Assembly (NCBI RefSeq): GCF_009709555.1
Contig: NZ_WJBG01000154.1
Span: 1-64,000 of the forward strand
Length of the DNA: 64,000 bases
Reading direction: 5' to 3'
DNA from: Streptomyces blattellae
GTDB lineage: Bacteria; Actinomycetota; Actinomycetes; Streptomycetales; Streptomycetaceae
Shown piece after piece: positions 5,872 to 14,506 of the stretch. The notes beneath the pieces were generated by a model. The model saw nothing but the letters and a program-made list of their open reading frames with translations. It did no database searches and had not been told where the DNA came from. The position numbers and the translations under genes are program-made. Position 1 is the stretch's first letter, and each line of letters opens with the position of its first letter.

Positions 5872-7518
5872 ATGCTTCAGATATCCCCTGAAATTGGGCA
5901 TTCTTCGCATGTGGTGACCTTGGACGTACGGCCTCAGCTGCTCGACGCACTCTCTGCCCTGCGCGACCGTGTCGCCGCCGCACGCTTCCCGCTGCCCCTG
6001 GCGGGAGCCTCGCGCGCGCGTGCCAACCGCGACGAACTACTCGCTCAACTCGACGACTACCTGGTGCCCCGGCTGAGAGAGCCGGAGGCGCCGTTGCTGG
6101 CCGTGGTGGGGGGTTCCACCGGGGCCGGGAAGTCGACGCTGGTCAACTCCCTTGTGGGGCGTCGGGTCAGCGAGGCGGGGGTGCTGCGGCCGACGACGCG
6201 GACTCCGGTGCTGGTGTGCAACCCGGAGGACCATCATTGGTTCAGCGGTATGCGGGTGCTGCCCGGCCTCACGCGCGCGTGGGTACCCCAGCAGGACGCC
6301 GGCGACGAACCTCTGCTGCCGGGCGAGAACCCCGCGCGCGTGCTGCGGATCGAGACCGCCGACACCCTGCCGCGCGGGCTCGCCCTCCTCGACGCGCCCG
6401 ACATCGACTCCCTGGTGGCCGACAACCGGGTCCTCGCCGCGGAGCTGATCTGCGCGGCTGACATCTGGCTCATGGTCACGACGGCGGCCCGGTACGCCGA
6501 CGCCGTGCCCTGGCACCTGCTGCGCACCGCCAAGGAGTACGACGTCACCCTGGTCACCGTCCTGGACCGGGTGCCCCACCAGGTCGTGTCCGAGGTGTCC
6601 CGGCAATACGCGGCGCTGCTCACCAAGGCCGGACTCGGCGACGTACCCCGGTTCACGGTGCCCGAGCTGCCCGAGTCGGCCTGGGGCGGCGGGCTGCTGC
6701 CGGCCACCGCTGTGGCGCCGCTGCGGACCTGGCTCGTCCAGCAGGCGCAGGAGCCCGCCGCCCGACAGCACTCGATGGCTCGTACGGCGTACGGCCTCCT
6801 GGAATCGCTGCGGTCCCGGATGCCCGAGCTGGCCGGCGCCGCCGCCGCCCAGTACGCCGCCGCCCTGCGCCTCACCGCCGCCGTCGACTCGGCCTATGAC
6901 AGCGAGTACGCGCGCGTGCGGGGGCGATTGCAGTCGGGCGCCGTGCTGGCAGGCGACGCCCTGAAGCGGTGGCGTGCGTTCCCGCTCGACTGCTCCGCGG
7001 GCGAACTGCTCGACGCCCTCGTGGAGAGCCTCGCCGCCCTGCTGCTCTGTGCCGTCACCGCCGCCGACGAGCGCATCGACGACGCCTGGCGGCGCGAACC
7101 CGCCTCCGCCGCCCCCGGGCTCGCCGACCGCGATGCGTCGCTGGAGAGTGCCGAGCACCGGATCGGGATGGCCGTACGACGGTGGCGGCGGGAGATCGAG
7201 GAGTACGCCGAGGAAGAGGTACGCGACCTCGACCGGAGCGTCGTGCTCGATCCCGAGGTGATCGCCGCCCTCGCCGCCACCACCCTGCTCGGTGGCCGCC
7301 GGGCGCGGTCCGGTGGTGAGGCGCTCGCCGAGCGGATCGGCGCGCACGGGGCGTTGCGGCTGCGCGACCGGGGCGGACGGCTGCTCGCCGACTATCTGGA
7401 CCGGGTCATGCACACCGAACGCGAGCGCCGTCTCGCCCCGCTCGACGCACTCGACGTACACCCCGAACCTCAGGCCGAACTCATCGCCGCGCTGTCCGTA
7501 CTGCAGAAGGAGAGGTGA
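5872..7518 (+). CDS. dynamin-like/YfjP-like GTPase, first of a pair
   Basis: About 548 residues. The P-loop is GGSTGAGKSTLVNSLVG with a following PTTRTP switch-like segment, and a DAPDIDSL motif supplies the G3 Asp. LVTVLDRVP is the likely G4 region, departing from NKxD. The C-terminal half is long and helical with many Arg/Glu, as in bacterial dynamin-like or YfjP-type GTPases. It ends three bases before the next GTPase gene, so the two are cotranscribed and probably act together at the membrane. The ATG at 5872 and GTG codons at 5911/5914 are all possible starts; none has a strong ribosome site. The specific cellular role is unknown. Confidence 0.8.
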   Translation: MLQISPEIGHSSHVVTLDVRPQLLDALSALRDRVAAARFPLPLAGASRARANRDELLAQLDDYLVPRLREPEAPLLAVVGGSTGAGKSTLVNSLVGRRVSEAGVLRPTTRTPVLVCNPEDHHWFSGMRVLPGLTRAWVPQQDAGDEPLLPGENPARVLRIETADTLPRGLALLDAPDIDSLVADNRVLAAELICAADIWLMVTTAARYADAVPWHLLRTAKEYDVTLVTVLDRVPHQVVSEVSRQYAALLTKAGLGDVPRFTVPELPESAWGGGLLPATAVAPLRTWLVQQAQEPAARQHSMARTAYGLLESLRSRMPELAGAAAAQYAAALRLTAAVDSAYDSEYARVRGRLQSGAVLAGDALKRWRAFPLDCSAGELLDALVESLAALLLCAVTAADERIDDAWRREPASAAPGLADRDASLESAEHRIGMAVRRWRREIEEYAEEEVRDLDRSVVLDPEVIAALAATTLLGGRRARSGGEALAERIGAHGALRLRDRGGRLLADYLDRVMHTERERRLAPLDALDVHPEPQAELIAALSVLQKER

Positions 7519-7521
7519 CCG

Positions 7522-9765
7522 GTGACCGCCATCACTGACCGGGACCACACCGAGCACACCGAGCACGCCCAGCGCCCTCAGGGCGTGGCTCCCGAGGGCG
7601 CCCGCGTCGATATCGAGTTCCCTGAAGAGCACGATTCCGAAAACGGCATCCCTGGGGAAAGGTCTGAGAGGGAGAGCACGTACGGCGACCGCGGGAAGGG
7701 TTCTGACGGGGAGAGTGCATCCGTGGGCGGCGGATTCTTTGATGCAGAAGGCGACCGCGACGAGCACACGCGCGTGGGAGACAGGGGCAGCGGATTCGGG
7801 CGTACGGAGGAGGCCGGGCGCGGCGAGGACCGGCGCGGAGACGCCGGGCGCGGGGAGGAAGGGCGCGGAGAGGACGGGGCGGCCGGGGGCACGGAGGCCG
7901 GGCGGGAAGACTCGGGTCGACTGGACTCCGGCCGTGTTGACTCCGGCCGTGCCGACTGCGGGCATGCTGAATCGGGCCGTACGGAGTCGGGCCGTACGGA
8001 GCCGGGTCGTACGGAGTCCGGCCCCGAATCCGGCCGTACGGAAGCCGGCGGTGCCGAATCCGTCAGCCCCTGGGACGACGGGCTGATTGCGCGGCGGGTC
8101 GACGAGACAGCCCCCGCGGAGCCGGTCGCGGTCGTGGAGAGCCGGCGTTCCGTACCGCAGACGGTGGCGCCGCTGGCGTACGACGGGCCGCTGCGGTCGC
8201 GGCTGGACGCGCTGCGCGAACTGGTCGGGCTGTCCCGTACGCGGCTCGACAGCAAGACGCTCGCCGAGGCGGGGCGGGTCCTCGACGAGGCGGCGGCCCG
8301 GCGCAGGCTCTCCGGGCAGCACACCGTCGTGGCGATCGCAGGCGCCACCGGCAGCGGAAAGTCGCAGCTGTTCAACGTGCTCGCCGGGGTGAACATCTCG
8401 GAGACCGGGGTGCGCCGGCCGACCACCGCCGCCCCCATCGCGTGCAGCTGGAGCGACGGCGGCTCGGCGCTCATCGACCGGCTCGGCATTCCGGGCCGGC
8501 TGCGGCGGCGCCCGGTCCAGAACTCGGACACGGAGGCCGAACTGCGCGGGCTCGTCCTGGTCGACCTGCCCGACCACGACTCGGCCGCCGTACAGCACCG
8601 CGAGCAGGTGGAGCGGGTCCTGGCGCTCGTCGACGCGGTCATCTGGGTGGTCGATCCCGAGAAGTACGCCGACGCCGTGCTGCATGAGCGCTATCTGCGG
8701 CCTATGGCGGGGCACGCGGAGATCATGTTCGTGGTCCTCAACCAGATCGACCGGCTTCCCGGCGAGGCCACCGACCAGGTCCTCGACGACCTGCGGCGGC
8801 TACTCGACGAGGACGGGATCGCTCTGGGGGAGTACGGCGAGCCGGGCGCGACCGTGCTCGCGCTGTCCGCGCTCACCGGCGACGGGGTCGGGGAACTGCG
8901 CGAGGTGCTCGGTGAGTTCGTGGCGGAACGCGGGGCCGCGGCACGCCGGATCTCGGCCGATGTGGACGCCGCGGCGTGGCAGTTGCGGCCCGTCTACGCC
9001 ACGGGGCGGCGCAGCGGGCTCAGCGAGGACGCGCGGGAGGAGTTCTCCGCGCGGCTCGCGGACGCGGTGGGGGCGACCGCCGCTGGTGAGGCCGCCGAAC
9101 GCGCGTGGCTGCGCAACGCGGGCCGTGCGTGCGGCACGCCCTGGCTGCGACTGTGGGGGTTGTTCAACGACCGGCGCGAACCGCCCACCGGACGGCTGTC
9201 GTCGCGTACGCATACCGATGAGGAGGCCACGGCCCGCCAGCGCGTCGAGCAGGCGGTGCGGGCGGTGTCCGACCGTGCCTCGGCGGGGTTGCCAGCGCCC
9301 TGGGCGCTGGCGGTGCGGGAGGCGGCCGTACGTGGGGCGCAAGGGCTGCCCGAGGCGCTGGACGAGCTGGCCGCGCGGGCCGGGCTGCCTCCGGGGCGCC
9401 CGCCGCGACCGGGCTGGTGGCCGGTGGCCGTGCTGGCGCAGGCCGCCATGACGATCCTTCAGGTCGTCGGCGGAATCTGGCTGGCGGGGCAGATCTTTCA
9501 GCTCATGGCGCCGAACCTGGGTGTGCCGGTGCTGCTGATGGTCGCCGGCATCGTCGGTGGCCCGCTCGTCGAATGGAGTTGCAAGTTCGCGGCGCGCGGA
9601 CCGGCACGGCGGTACGGGCTGGAGGCGGAGCGGCGATTGCGGGAGGCCGCCGCCGGATGCGGGCGGGCGCGTGTGCTGGATCCGGTGGCGGCGGAGTTGC
9701 TGCGGTACCGGGAGGTGCGGGAGCAGTATGGGCGGGTGCTGGGGGCGGAGGCCGTGGTGAGGTGA
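7522..9765 (+). CDS. YfjP-like membrane GTPase with a repetitive acidic N-terminal extension
   Basis: 747 residues, GTG start with GGAGAGG upstream. Residues 1 to about 200 are low-complexity and rich in Glu, Gly, Arg and Ser with degenerate ESGRT/DSGRV repeats. The GTPase domain begins near residue 270: P-loop GATGSGKSQLFNVLAG, PTTAAPIA, G3 LVDLPDHDS and G4 NQID. Near the C-terminus two hydrophobic segments (WWPVAVLAQAAMTILQVVGG and VPVLLMVAGIVGGPLVEW) look like a membrane hairpin. The catalytic half resembles its upstream partner, suggesting duplication and a heteromeric membrane-associated GTPase. The repetitive head is disordered in appearance and probably variable between strains (inference). 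Confidence 0.8.
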   Translation: MTAITDRDHTEHTEHAQRPQGVAPEGARVDIEFPEEHDSENGIPGERSERESTYGDRGKGSDGESASVGGGFFDAEGDRDEHTRVGDRGSGFGRTEEAGRGEDRRGDAGRGEEGRGEDGAAGGTEAGREDSGRLDSGRVDSGRADCGHAESGRTESGRTEPGRTESGPESGRTEAGGAESVSPWDDGLIARRVDETAPAEPVAVVESRRSVPQTVAPLAYDGPLRSRLDALRELVGLSRTRLDSKTLAEAGRVLDEAAARRRLSGQHTVVAIAGATGSGKSQLFNVLAGVNISETGVRRPTTAAPIACSWSDGGSALIDRLGIPGRLRRRPVQNSDTEAELRGLVLVDLPDHDSAAVQHREQVERVLALVDAVIWVVDPEKYADAVLHERYLRPMAGHAEIMFVVLNQIDRLPGEATDQVLDDLRRLLDEDGIALGEYGEPGATVLALSALTGDGVGELREVLGEFVAERGAAARRISADVDAAAWQLRPVYATGRRSGLSEDAREEFSARLADAVGATAAGEAAERAWLRNAGRACGTPWLRLWGLFNDRREPPTGRLSSRTHTDEEATARQRVEQAVRAVSDRASAGLPAPWALAVREAAVRGAQGLPEALDELAARAGLPPGRPPRPGWWPVAVLAQAAMTILQVVGGIWLAGQIFQLMAPNLGVPVLLMVAGIVGGPLVEWSCKFAARGPARRYGLEAERRLREAAAGCGRARVLDPVAAELLRYREVREQYGRVLGAEAVVR
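7905..8052 (+). repeat. degenerate repeats coding for ESGRT-like pentapeptides
   Basis: Units of 15 bases such as GACTCCGGCCGTGTT and GAGTCGGGCCGTACG are repeated about ten times in frame within the second GTPase gene. They encode DSGRV, DSGRA, ESGRT, EPGRT and similar. The variation between units argues for an old expansion. Confidence 0.7.
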
Positions 9766-9771
9766 GGTGAG

Positions 9772-9864
9772 GGGTGCTGAGGGGGCGAGTGCTGAGGGGG
9801 GCGAGTGCTGAAGGTTCGGGTGCTGAAGTACGGGTGGTGAAGTGCGCGTGCTGAGGTTCGGGCG
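9772..9864. repeat. degenerate 15-bp tandem repeats around GTGCTGA
   Basis: GTGCTGAGGGGGCGA-like units recur about six times with period 15-16 directly after the GTPase stop codon, before a gene-free stretch that continues to the ssb start at 10093. No hairpin or frame explains them. The rest of 9865-10092 shows only shadow frames and presumably the ssb promoter. Confidence 0.6.
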
Positions 9865-10092
9865 CTCGTTCGGGTGACGGAGTTTTCCACAGGTGGGCAG
9901 TGGTCCACAGCGCTCAGCGGGCTCGGCCCGGCGGAGGCAGTCTGGTGCTGCGGCGATCGCGGCGGACGCGGTGGTCGCCAAGGCGGCGGCGTACCTGGTG
10001 TGCCGGGTCGTCGCGGCAGACGCAGCCGTACGGGACGGGCCCGTCGGTGTATCCGCCCGGGGTGAACCGCTCGGGGCGAGGGAGGGGTTGTG

Positions 10093-10569
10093 ATGAACGA
10101 GACGATGGTCTGCGCGGTGGGAAACGTGGCGACGCAGCCGGTGTACCGGGATCTGGCGTCGGGCGGTTCGGCGAGGTTCCGGCTGGCGGTGACCGCGCGG
10201 TACCTGGACCGCGAGAAGAACACCTGGACCGACGGGCACACCAACTTCTTCACGGTATGGGCCAATCGGCAGCTCGCCACGAATGTGGCCTCGTCGCTGT
10301 CGGTGGGCGACCCGGTCATCGTGCAGGGCAGGCTGAAGGTGCGTTCGGACGAGCGCGAGGGGCAGAGCTGGACGTCGGCCGATCTCGACGCGGTGGCGAT
10401 CGGGCACGACCTCTCGCGGGGCACATCGGTCTTCCGGCGCCCGAACAAGCCGGATTCGCAGGCGACCGGTCCCACGCCCGCGCAATCGGGGCCCAGTTGG
10501 GAGACCCCGCCGCGTAGCCCGGTCGGCATGGAGGCCCAACGGGAGCCGGAACCCGTGGCGGTGACGTGA
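10093..10569 (+). CDS. ssbB: single-stranded DNA-binding protein, SsbB type
   Basis: 158 residues from the ATG at 10093 with GGGAGGGG upstream; a GTG three bases earlier is possible. The OB fold covers about residues 1-110, with VGNVATQPVYRDL, ARFRLAVTARYLD, WTDGHTNFFTVWANRQLA and DPVIVQGRLKVRS typical of bacterial SSB. The tail is short and lacks the acidic DDDxPF partner-binding tip of replicative SSB. That matches SsbB of Streptomyces, the paralogue linked to chromosome segregation in sporulation rather than general replication. A Cys near the N-terminus is consistent with the disulphide-stabilised tetramer described for that protein. It is transcribed alone and ends at a hairpin. Confidence 0.88.
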   Translation: MNETMVCAVGNVATQPVYRDLASGGSARFRLAVTARYLDREKNTWTDGHTNFFTVWANRQLATNVASSLSVGDPVIVQGRLKVRSDEREGQSWTSADLDAVAIGHDLSRGTSVFRRPNKPDSQATGPTPAQSGPSWETPPRSPVGMEAQREPEPVAVT

Positions 10570-10600
10570 TGTCACCTTCGTCCGGAGTCGACTGAACTAC

Positions 10601-10652
10601 GGCTTATCGACGAATGCGCACCGCGTCACTGCGGTGGATTTGTCGATAAGCC
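10601..10652 (+). terminator. hairpin downstream of ssbB
   Basis: GGCTTATCGAC (10601-10611) pairs perfectly with GTCGATAAGCC (10642-10652), with an inner GCACCGC/GCGGTG stem in the loop. It begins about 30 bases after the ssb stop. The low-GC outer arms are unusual for this chromosome. Confidence 0.65.
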
Positions 10653-10828
10653 CTGTTCTCAAACGGCCCTGGCGATAACGATTCCGAGTCGGATCAGCCG
10701 TCCGCCGGTATCCCCGGGAGGCGTGGTGCGCCACGTCCTTAGGATGCGGAACATAACTCTCGGGGTTTCTGATTCAGCTGGTGGGACCGCGCCCCCGCAT
10801 CAACGGGTCCTGCTCGAAGGGGAATTCT

Positions 10829-12241
10829 GTGTTTTCTTCGTTCTCTGCGCCGTCCGCGCGCGAGCGAGGGGCAGTCCGCCTCGCCGTGGCGACGTTGATG
10901 TCCGGGCTCGTGGCCGTCACCGGTGTGATGGCCGGCGCCGGTACGGCCGTCGCGGACGGGACGGCGCAGAACCAGGGCGGGGCGACCGCCACCATAGGTG
11001 GCCTGAAGGCATACGGCGCGGCTGTGATCCACGACGAGGCCGGGGACCAGGAGCTGTCGGCAGGCCTGTTCGAGATGTCCGTCGAGGGCGGCGGCACCCT
11101 GCAGACGTACTGCGTCGACATTCGCAACCCCACGCAGAAGGGCGCCAAGTACCACGAGACGCCCTGGAGCGGCACATCCCTGGGCGCCAACAAGGACGCG
11201 GGCAGGATCCGCTGGATCCTGCGGAACTCCTACCCGCAGGTGAACGACCTCGCGGCGCTCGCCGCCAAGGCCGGCGTCAAGGGCGGCCTCACCGAGCAGG
11301 ACGCGGCGGCCGGCACCCAGGTGGCCATCTGGCGCTACTCGGACGACGTGGACGTCGACGCCGTCGACCCGCAGGCCGAGAAGCTCGCGGACTACCTTGA
11401 GCGGAACGCCCGTGACGTGGCGGAGCCGAAGGCGTCGCTGACCCTGGACCCGCCCGCGGTCGCCGGCCGCTCCGGCGAGCGGCTCGGTCCGGTGACGGTG
11501 CACACCAACGCGGACTCCGTGACGGTGGCACCGCCTGCCGACTCCGCCACGAGCGGGGTGACGATCGTCGACGGAGACGGCAAGGCCATCACCTCCGCGG
11601 CCGACGGCAGCCAGGTGTTCTTCGAGGTCCCCGAGGACGCCGCGGCCGGGTCGGCCGAGCTGACCGTGCACGCCTCGACCACCGTGCCGGTGGGCCGCGC
11701 CTTCGCCTCCGAGAGCCGCAGCCAGACGCAGATCCTGGCCGGCTCCAGCGAGTCCACGGTCTCGGCCACGGCCAGCGCGACCTGGGCCGAGCGGGGCGCG
11801 ATACCCGCACTGTCCGCGGTGAAGAACTGCGCCGCGGGCGGCGTGGACCTCACCACGACCAACAAGGGCGACGAGGAGTTCACCTTCGAACTGCTGGCGG
11901 TCGAGCACACCATCGCCGCCGACGAGTCCCGGACGGTGACGATCCCCCTGCAGGAAGACCAGGCGTACGACTTCACCATTGAGGCGCCGGGCGGCTTCCA
12001 GAGACGGTTCGCCGGCGTCCTCGACTGCCAGACGAAGGGCGCCGACAGCGGCGACTCGACCCAGCTCCTCGCCGAGCCGAGCCCCGCCACGGTGGGTGGC
12101 ACCACCACCGAAACCAACCTCGCCGAAACCGGCAGCTCCGGCGCGACTCCCATGATCGGCGGCACCGCCATCGCCCTCGTCGTGATCGGCGGCGGCGTCC
12201 TGGTCCTCGTACGCAACAAGCAGACGCCCACCAAGAGCTGA
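10829..12241 (+). CDS. thioester-domain surface protein with sortase signal
   Basis: 470 residues from the GTG at 10829, which has AAGGGGA six bases upstream. A long signal peptide (AVRLAVATLMSGLVAVTGVMAGAGTAVADG) is followed by a TQXA-type thioester domain: the Cys of TYCVDI near residue 92 and Gln of AAGTQVAIW near 155 would form the internal thioester. A beta-rich repeat region follows. The C-terminus carries LAETG, a hydrophobic segment and a KQTPTKS tail, which is the LAxTG signal used by class E sortases of high-GC actinobacteria. It is predicted to be anchored to peptidoglycan and to bind surfaces covalently. No sortase gene lies nearby. Confidence 0.88.
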   Translation: MFSSFSAPSARERGAVRLAVATLMSGLVAVTGVMAGAGTAVADGTAQNQGGATATIGGLKAYGAAVIHDEAGDQELSAGLFEMSVEGGGTLQTYCVDIRNPTQKGAKYHETPWSGTSLGANKDAGRIRWILRNSYPQVNDLAALAAKAGVKGGLTEQDAAAGTQVAIWRYSDDVDVDAVDPQAEKLADYLERNARDVAEPKASLTLDPPAVAGRSGERLGPVTVHTNADSVTVAPPADSATSGVTIVDGDGKAITSAADGSQVFFEVPEDAAAGSAELTVHASTTVPVGRAFASESRSQTQILAGSSESTVSATASATWAERGAIPALSAVKNCAAGGVDLTTTNKGDEEFTFELLAVEHTIAADESRTVTIPLQEDQAYDFTIEAPGGFQRRFAGVLDCQTKGADSGDSTQLLAEPSPATVGGTTTETNLAETGSSGATPMIGGTAIALVVIGGGVLVLVRNKQTPTKS

Positions 12242-12425
12242 ACGGCAAGGATCCTTGTCAACTAAACAGCGAGTGATGGGCCGATGACTCCCTGCTCGGG
12301 GCGGCTCCGGCTGCCCTGAGCCTGGTGGGGGGATGGTCACCAGGCGGTTTTCTCCGGGGGGTGGCCATACGGCAAGATGGGGTGTATCTGCCCACTGCCA
12401 GATTCAAGCTGCCGGACGGTTTCTC

Positions 12426-14090
12426 TTGGCTGAGTTCATTTACACCATGCGCAAGGCGCGCAAGGCGCACGGCGACAAGGTGATCCTCGATGACGTCACC
12501 CTGAACTTCCTCCCCGGGGCGAAGATCGGCGTCGTCGGCCCGAACGGTGCCGGTAAGTCGACCGTTCTGAAGATCATGGCGGGGCTTGAGCAGCCGTCGA
12601 ACGGTGACGCGTTCCTGTCGCCCGGGTACAGCGTCGGCATCCTGATGCAGGAGCCGAAGCTGAACGAGGAGAAGACGGTCCTGGAGAACGTCCAGGAGGG
12701 TGTCGCCGAGGTCAAGGGCAAGCTCGACCGGTTCAACGAGATCGCCGAGCTGATGGCGACCGATTACTCCGACGCGCTGCTCGACGAGATGGGCAAGCTG
12801 CAGGAGGAGCTCGACCACGCCAACGCGTGGGACCTCGACGCGCAGCTGGAGCAGGCCATGGACGCGCTCGGGTGCCCGCCCGGCGACTGGCCCGTCGTCA
12901 ACCTCTCCGGTGGTGAGAAGCGCCGCGTCGCGCTCTGCAAGCTGCTCCTGGAGGCGCCCGACCTGCTGCTGCTGGACGAGCCCACCAACCATCTCGACGC
13001 CGAGTCCGTGAACTGGCTGGAGCAGCACCTCGCCAAGTACGCGGGCACCGTCGTGGCCATCACCCACGACCGGTACTTCCTCGACAACGTCGCCGAGTGG
13101 ATCCTCGAACTCGACCGCGGGCGTGCCTACCCGTACGAGGGCAACTACTCCACGTACCTGGAGACCAAGCAGACCCGTCTCAAGGTCGAGGGGCAGAAGG
13201 ACGCCAAGCGCGCCAAGCGGCTCAAGGAAGAGCTCGAATGGGTGCGGTCCAACGCCAAGGGGCGTCAGGCCAAGTCCAAGGCGCGTCTCGCCCGGTACGA
13301 GGAGATGGCCGCCGAGGCCGAGAAGATGCGGAAGCTGGACTTCGAGGAGATCCAGATTCCGCCGGGCCCGCGTCTGGGCAGCATCGTCGTCGAGGTCAAC
13401 AACCTCAGCAAGGCGTTCGGGGACAAGGTCCTCATCGACGACCTCTCCTTCACGCTGCCGCGCAACGGCATCGTCGGGGTCATCGGCCCGAACGGCGCCG
13501 GCAAGACCACGCTCTTCAAGATGATCCAGGGCCTGGAGGCGGCCGACTCGGGCACGATCAAGGTCGGCGACACCGTCAAGATCTCGTACGTCGACCAGAG
13601 CCGCGAGAACATCGACCCGAAGAAGACGCTGTGGGCCGTCGTGAGCGACGAGCTGGACTACATCAATGTGGGCCAGGTCGAGATGCCCTCGCGCGCGTAC
13701 GTCTCCGCCTTCGGCTTCAAGGGCCCCGACCAGCAGAAGCCGGCCGGAGTCCTCTCCGGCGGTGAGCGCAACCGGCTGAACCTCGCCCTCACCCTCAAGC
13801 AGGGCGGCAACCTGCTGCTCCTCGACGAGCCGACCAACGACCTCGACGTCGAGACCCTCAGCAGCCTGGAGAACGCGCTGCTGGAGTTCCCCGGCTGCGC
13901 CGTCGTCGTCTCCCACGACCGTTGGTTCCTGGACCGGGTCGCCACGCACATCCTCGCCTACGAGGGTGACTCCAAGTGGTTCTGGTTCGAGGGCAACTTC
14001 GAGTCGTACGAGAAGAACAAGATCGAGCGGCTCGGGCCGGACGCCGCCCGTCCGCACCGCGCCACCTACAAGAAGCTGACCCGGGGCTGA
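12426..14090 (+). CDS. ettA: energy-dependent translational throttle protein EttA (ABC-F ATPase)
   Basis: 554 residues from the TTG at 12426, chosen because LAEFIYTMRKARKAHGDK matches the normal EttA N-terminus and total length matches the roughly 555-residue family size. Two ABC domains are complete: Walker A GPNGAGKST and signature NLSGGEKRR with LLLDEPTNHLD in the first, GPNGAGKTT and VLSGGERNR with LLLDEPTNDLD in the second. Between them is the arm and the charged P-site linker. No membrane segment is present, as expected for ABC-F proteins that bind the ribosomal E site and couple translation to energy state. It is followed two bases later by a thioesterase gene. Confidence 0.95.
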   Translation: MAEFIYTMRKARKAHGDKVILDDVTLNFLPGAKIGVVGPNGAGKSTVLKIMAGLEQPSNGDAFLSPGYSVGILMQEPKLNEEKTVLENVQEGVAEVKGKLDRFNEIAELMATDYSDALLDEMGKLQEELDHANAWDLDAQLEQAMDALGCPPGDWPVVNLSGGEKRRVALCKLLLEAPDLLLLDEPTNHLDAESVNWLEQHLAKYAGTVVAITHDRYFLDNVAEWILELDRGRAYPYEGNYSTYLETKQTRLKVEGQKDAKRAKRLKEELEWVRSNAKGRQAKSKARLARYEEMAAEAEKMRKLDFEEIQIPPGPRLGSIVVEVNNLSKAFGDKVLIDDLSFTLPRNGIVGVIGPNGAGKTTLFKMIQGLEAADSGTIKVGDTVKISYVDQSRENIDPKKTLWAVVSDELDYINVGQVEMPSRAYVSAFGFKGPDQQKPAGVLSGGERNRLNLALTLKQGGNLLLLDEPTNDLDVETLSSLENALLEFPGCAVVVSHDRWFLDRVATHILAYEGDSKWFWFEGNFESYEKNKIERLGPDAARPHRATYKKLTRG

Positions 14091-14092
14091 TC

Positions 14093-14506
14093 TTGCGGCA
14101 CATCTACCGCTGCCCACTGCGCTGGGCGGACATGGACGCGTACGGCCACGTCAACAACGTGGTCTTCCTCCGCTACCTGGAGGAGGCCCGTATCGACTTC
14201 CTGTTCCGCCCGGAGAAGGACTTCAAGCAGGGGTCGGTGGTAGCGCGCCACGAGATCGACTACAAGCGGCAGCTCGTCCACCGGCACACGCCCGTGGACA
14301 TCGAGCTGTGGATCACGCAGATAAGGGCGGCCTCCTTCACCATCGCCTACGAGGTCAAGGACCCGGACCAGGTCTATGTCCGGGCCTCGACGGTGATAGT
14401 GCCGTTCGACTTCGAGGCACAGCGTCCGCGTCGGCTCACGGCGGAGGAACGGGAGTTCCTCGCGGAGTACAGGGATACGGACGAGGAGGAGGCCGTCGCC
14501 GCATGA
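14093..14506 (+). CDS. hotdog-fold acyl-CoA thioesterase (YbgC/FadM type)
   Basis: 137 residues beginning at TTG two bases after the ettA stop, with its ribosome site overlapping the end of ettA. The conserved segment RWADMDAYGHVNNVVFLRYLEEAR contains the Asp and the NNxxxLRYxEEAR signature of 4-hydroxybenzoyl-CoA-type thioesterases. The remainder forms the strands of a single hotdog domain (VVARHEIDYKRQL, VDIELWITQI, SFTIAYEV). It probably hydrolyses acyl-CoA esters in the cytoplasm; the substrate cannot be told. Its stop overlaps the next start (ATGA), indicating translational coupling. Confidence 0.88.
   Translation: MRHIYRCPLRWADMDAYGHVNNVVFLRYLEEARIDFLFRPEKDFKQGSVVARHEIDYKRQLVHRHTPVDIELWITQIRAASFTIAYEVKDPDQVYVRASTVIVPFDFEAQRPRRLTAEEREFLAEYRDTDEEEAVAA

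Noticed and set aside
6037..8715. 892-residue minus-strand frame opposite the two GTPases
   Set aside because: Pro/Arg/Gly-rich composition, and the plus strand encodes two clear GTPases with good motifs. It is a GC-composition shadow.
10739..12340. 533-residue minus-strand frame opposite the thioester protein
   Set aside because: Antisense shadow of a well-supported secreted protein gene.
12258..14117. 619-residue minus-strand frame opposite ettA
   Set aside because: Val/Leu/Glu-rich antisense of ettA; no independent start or motif.
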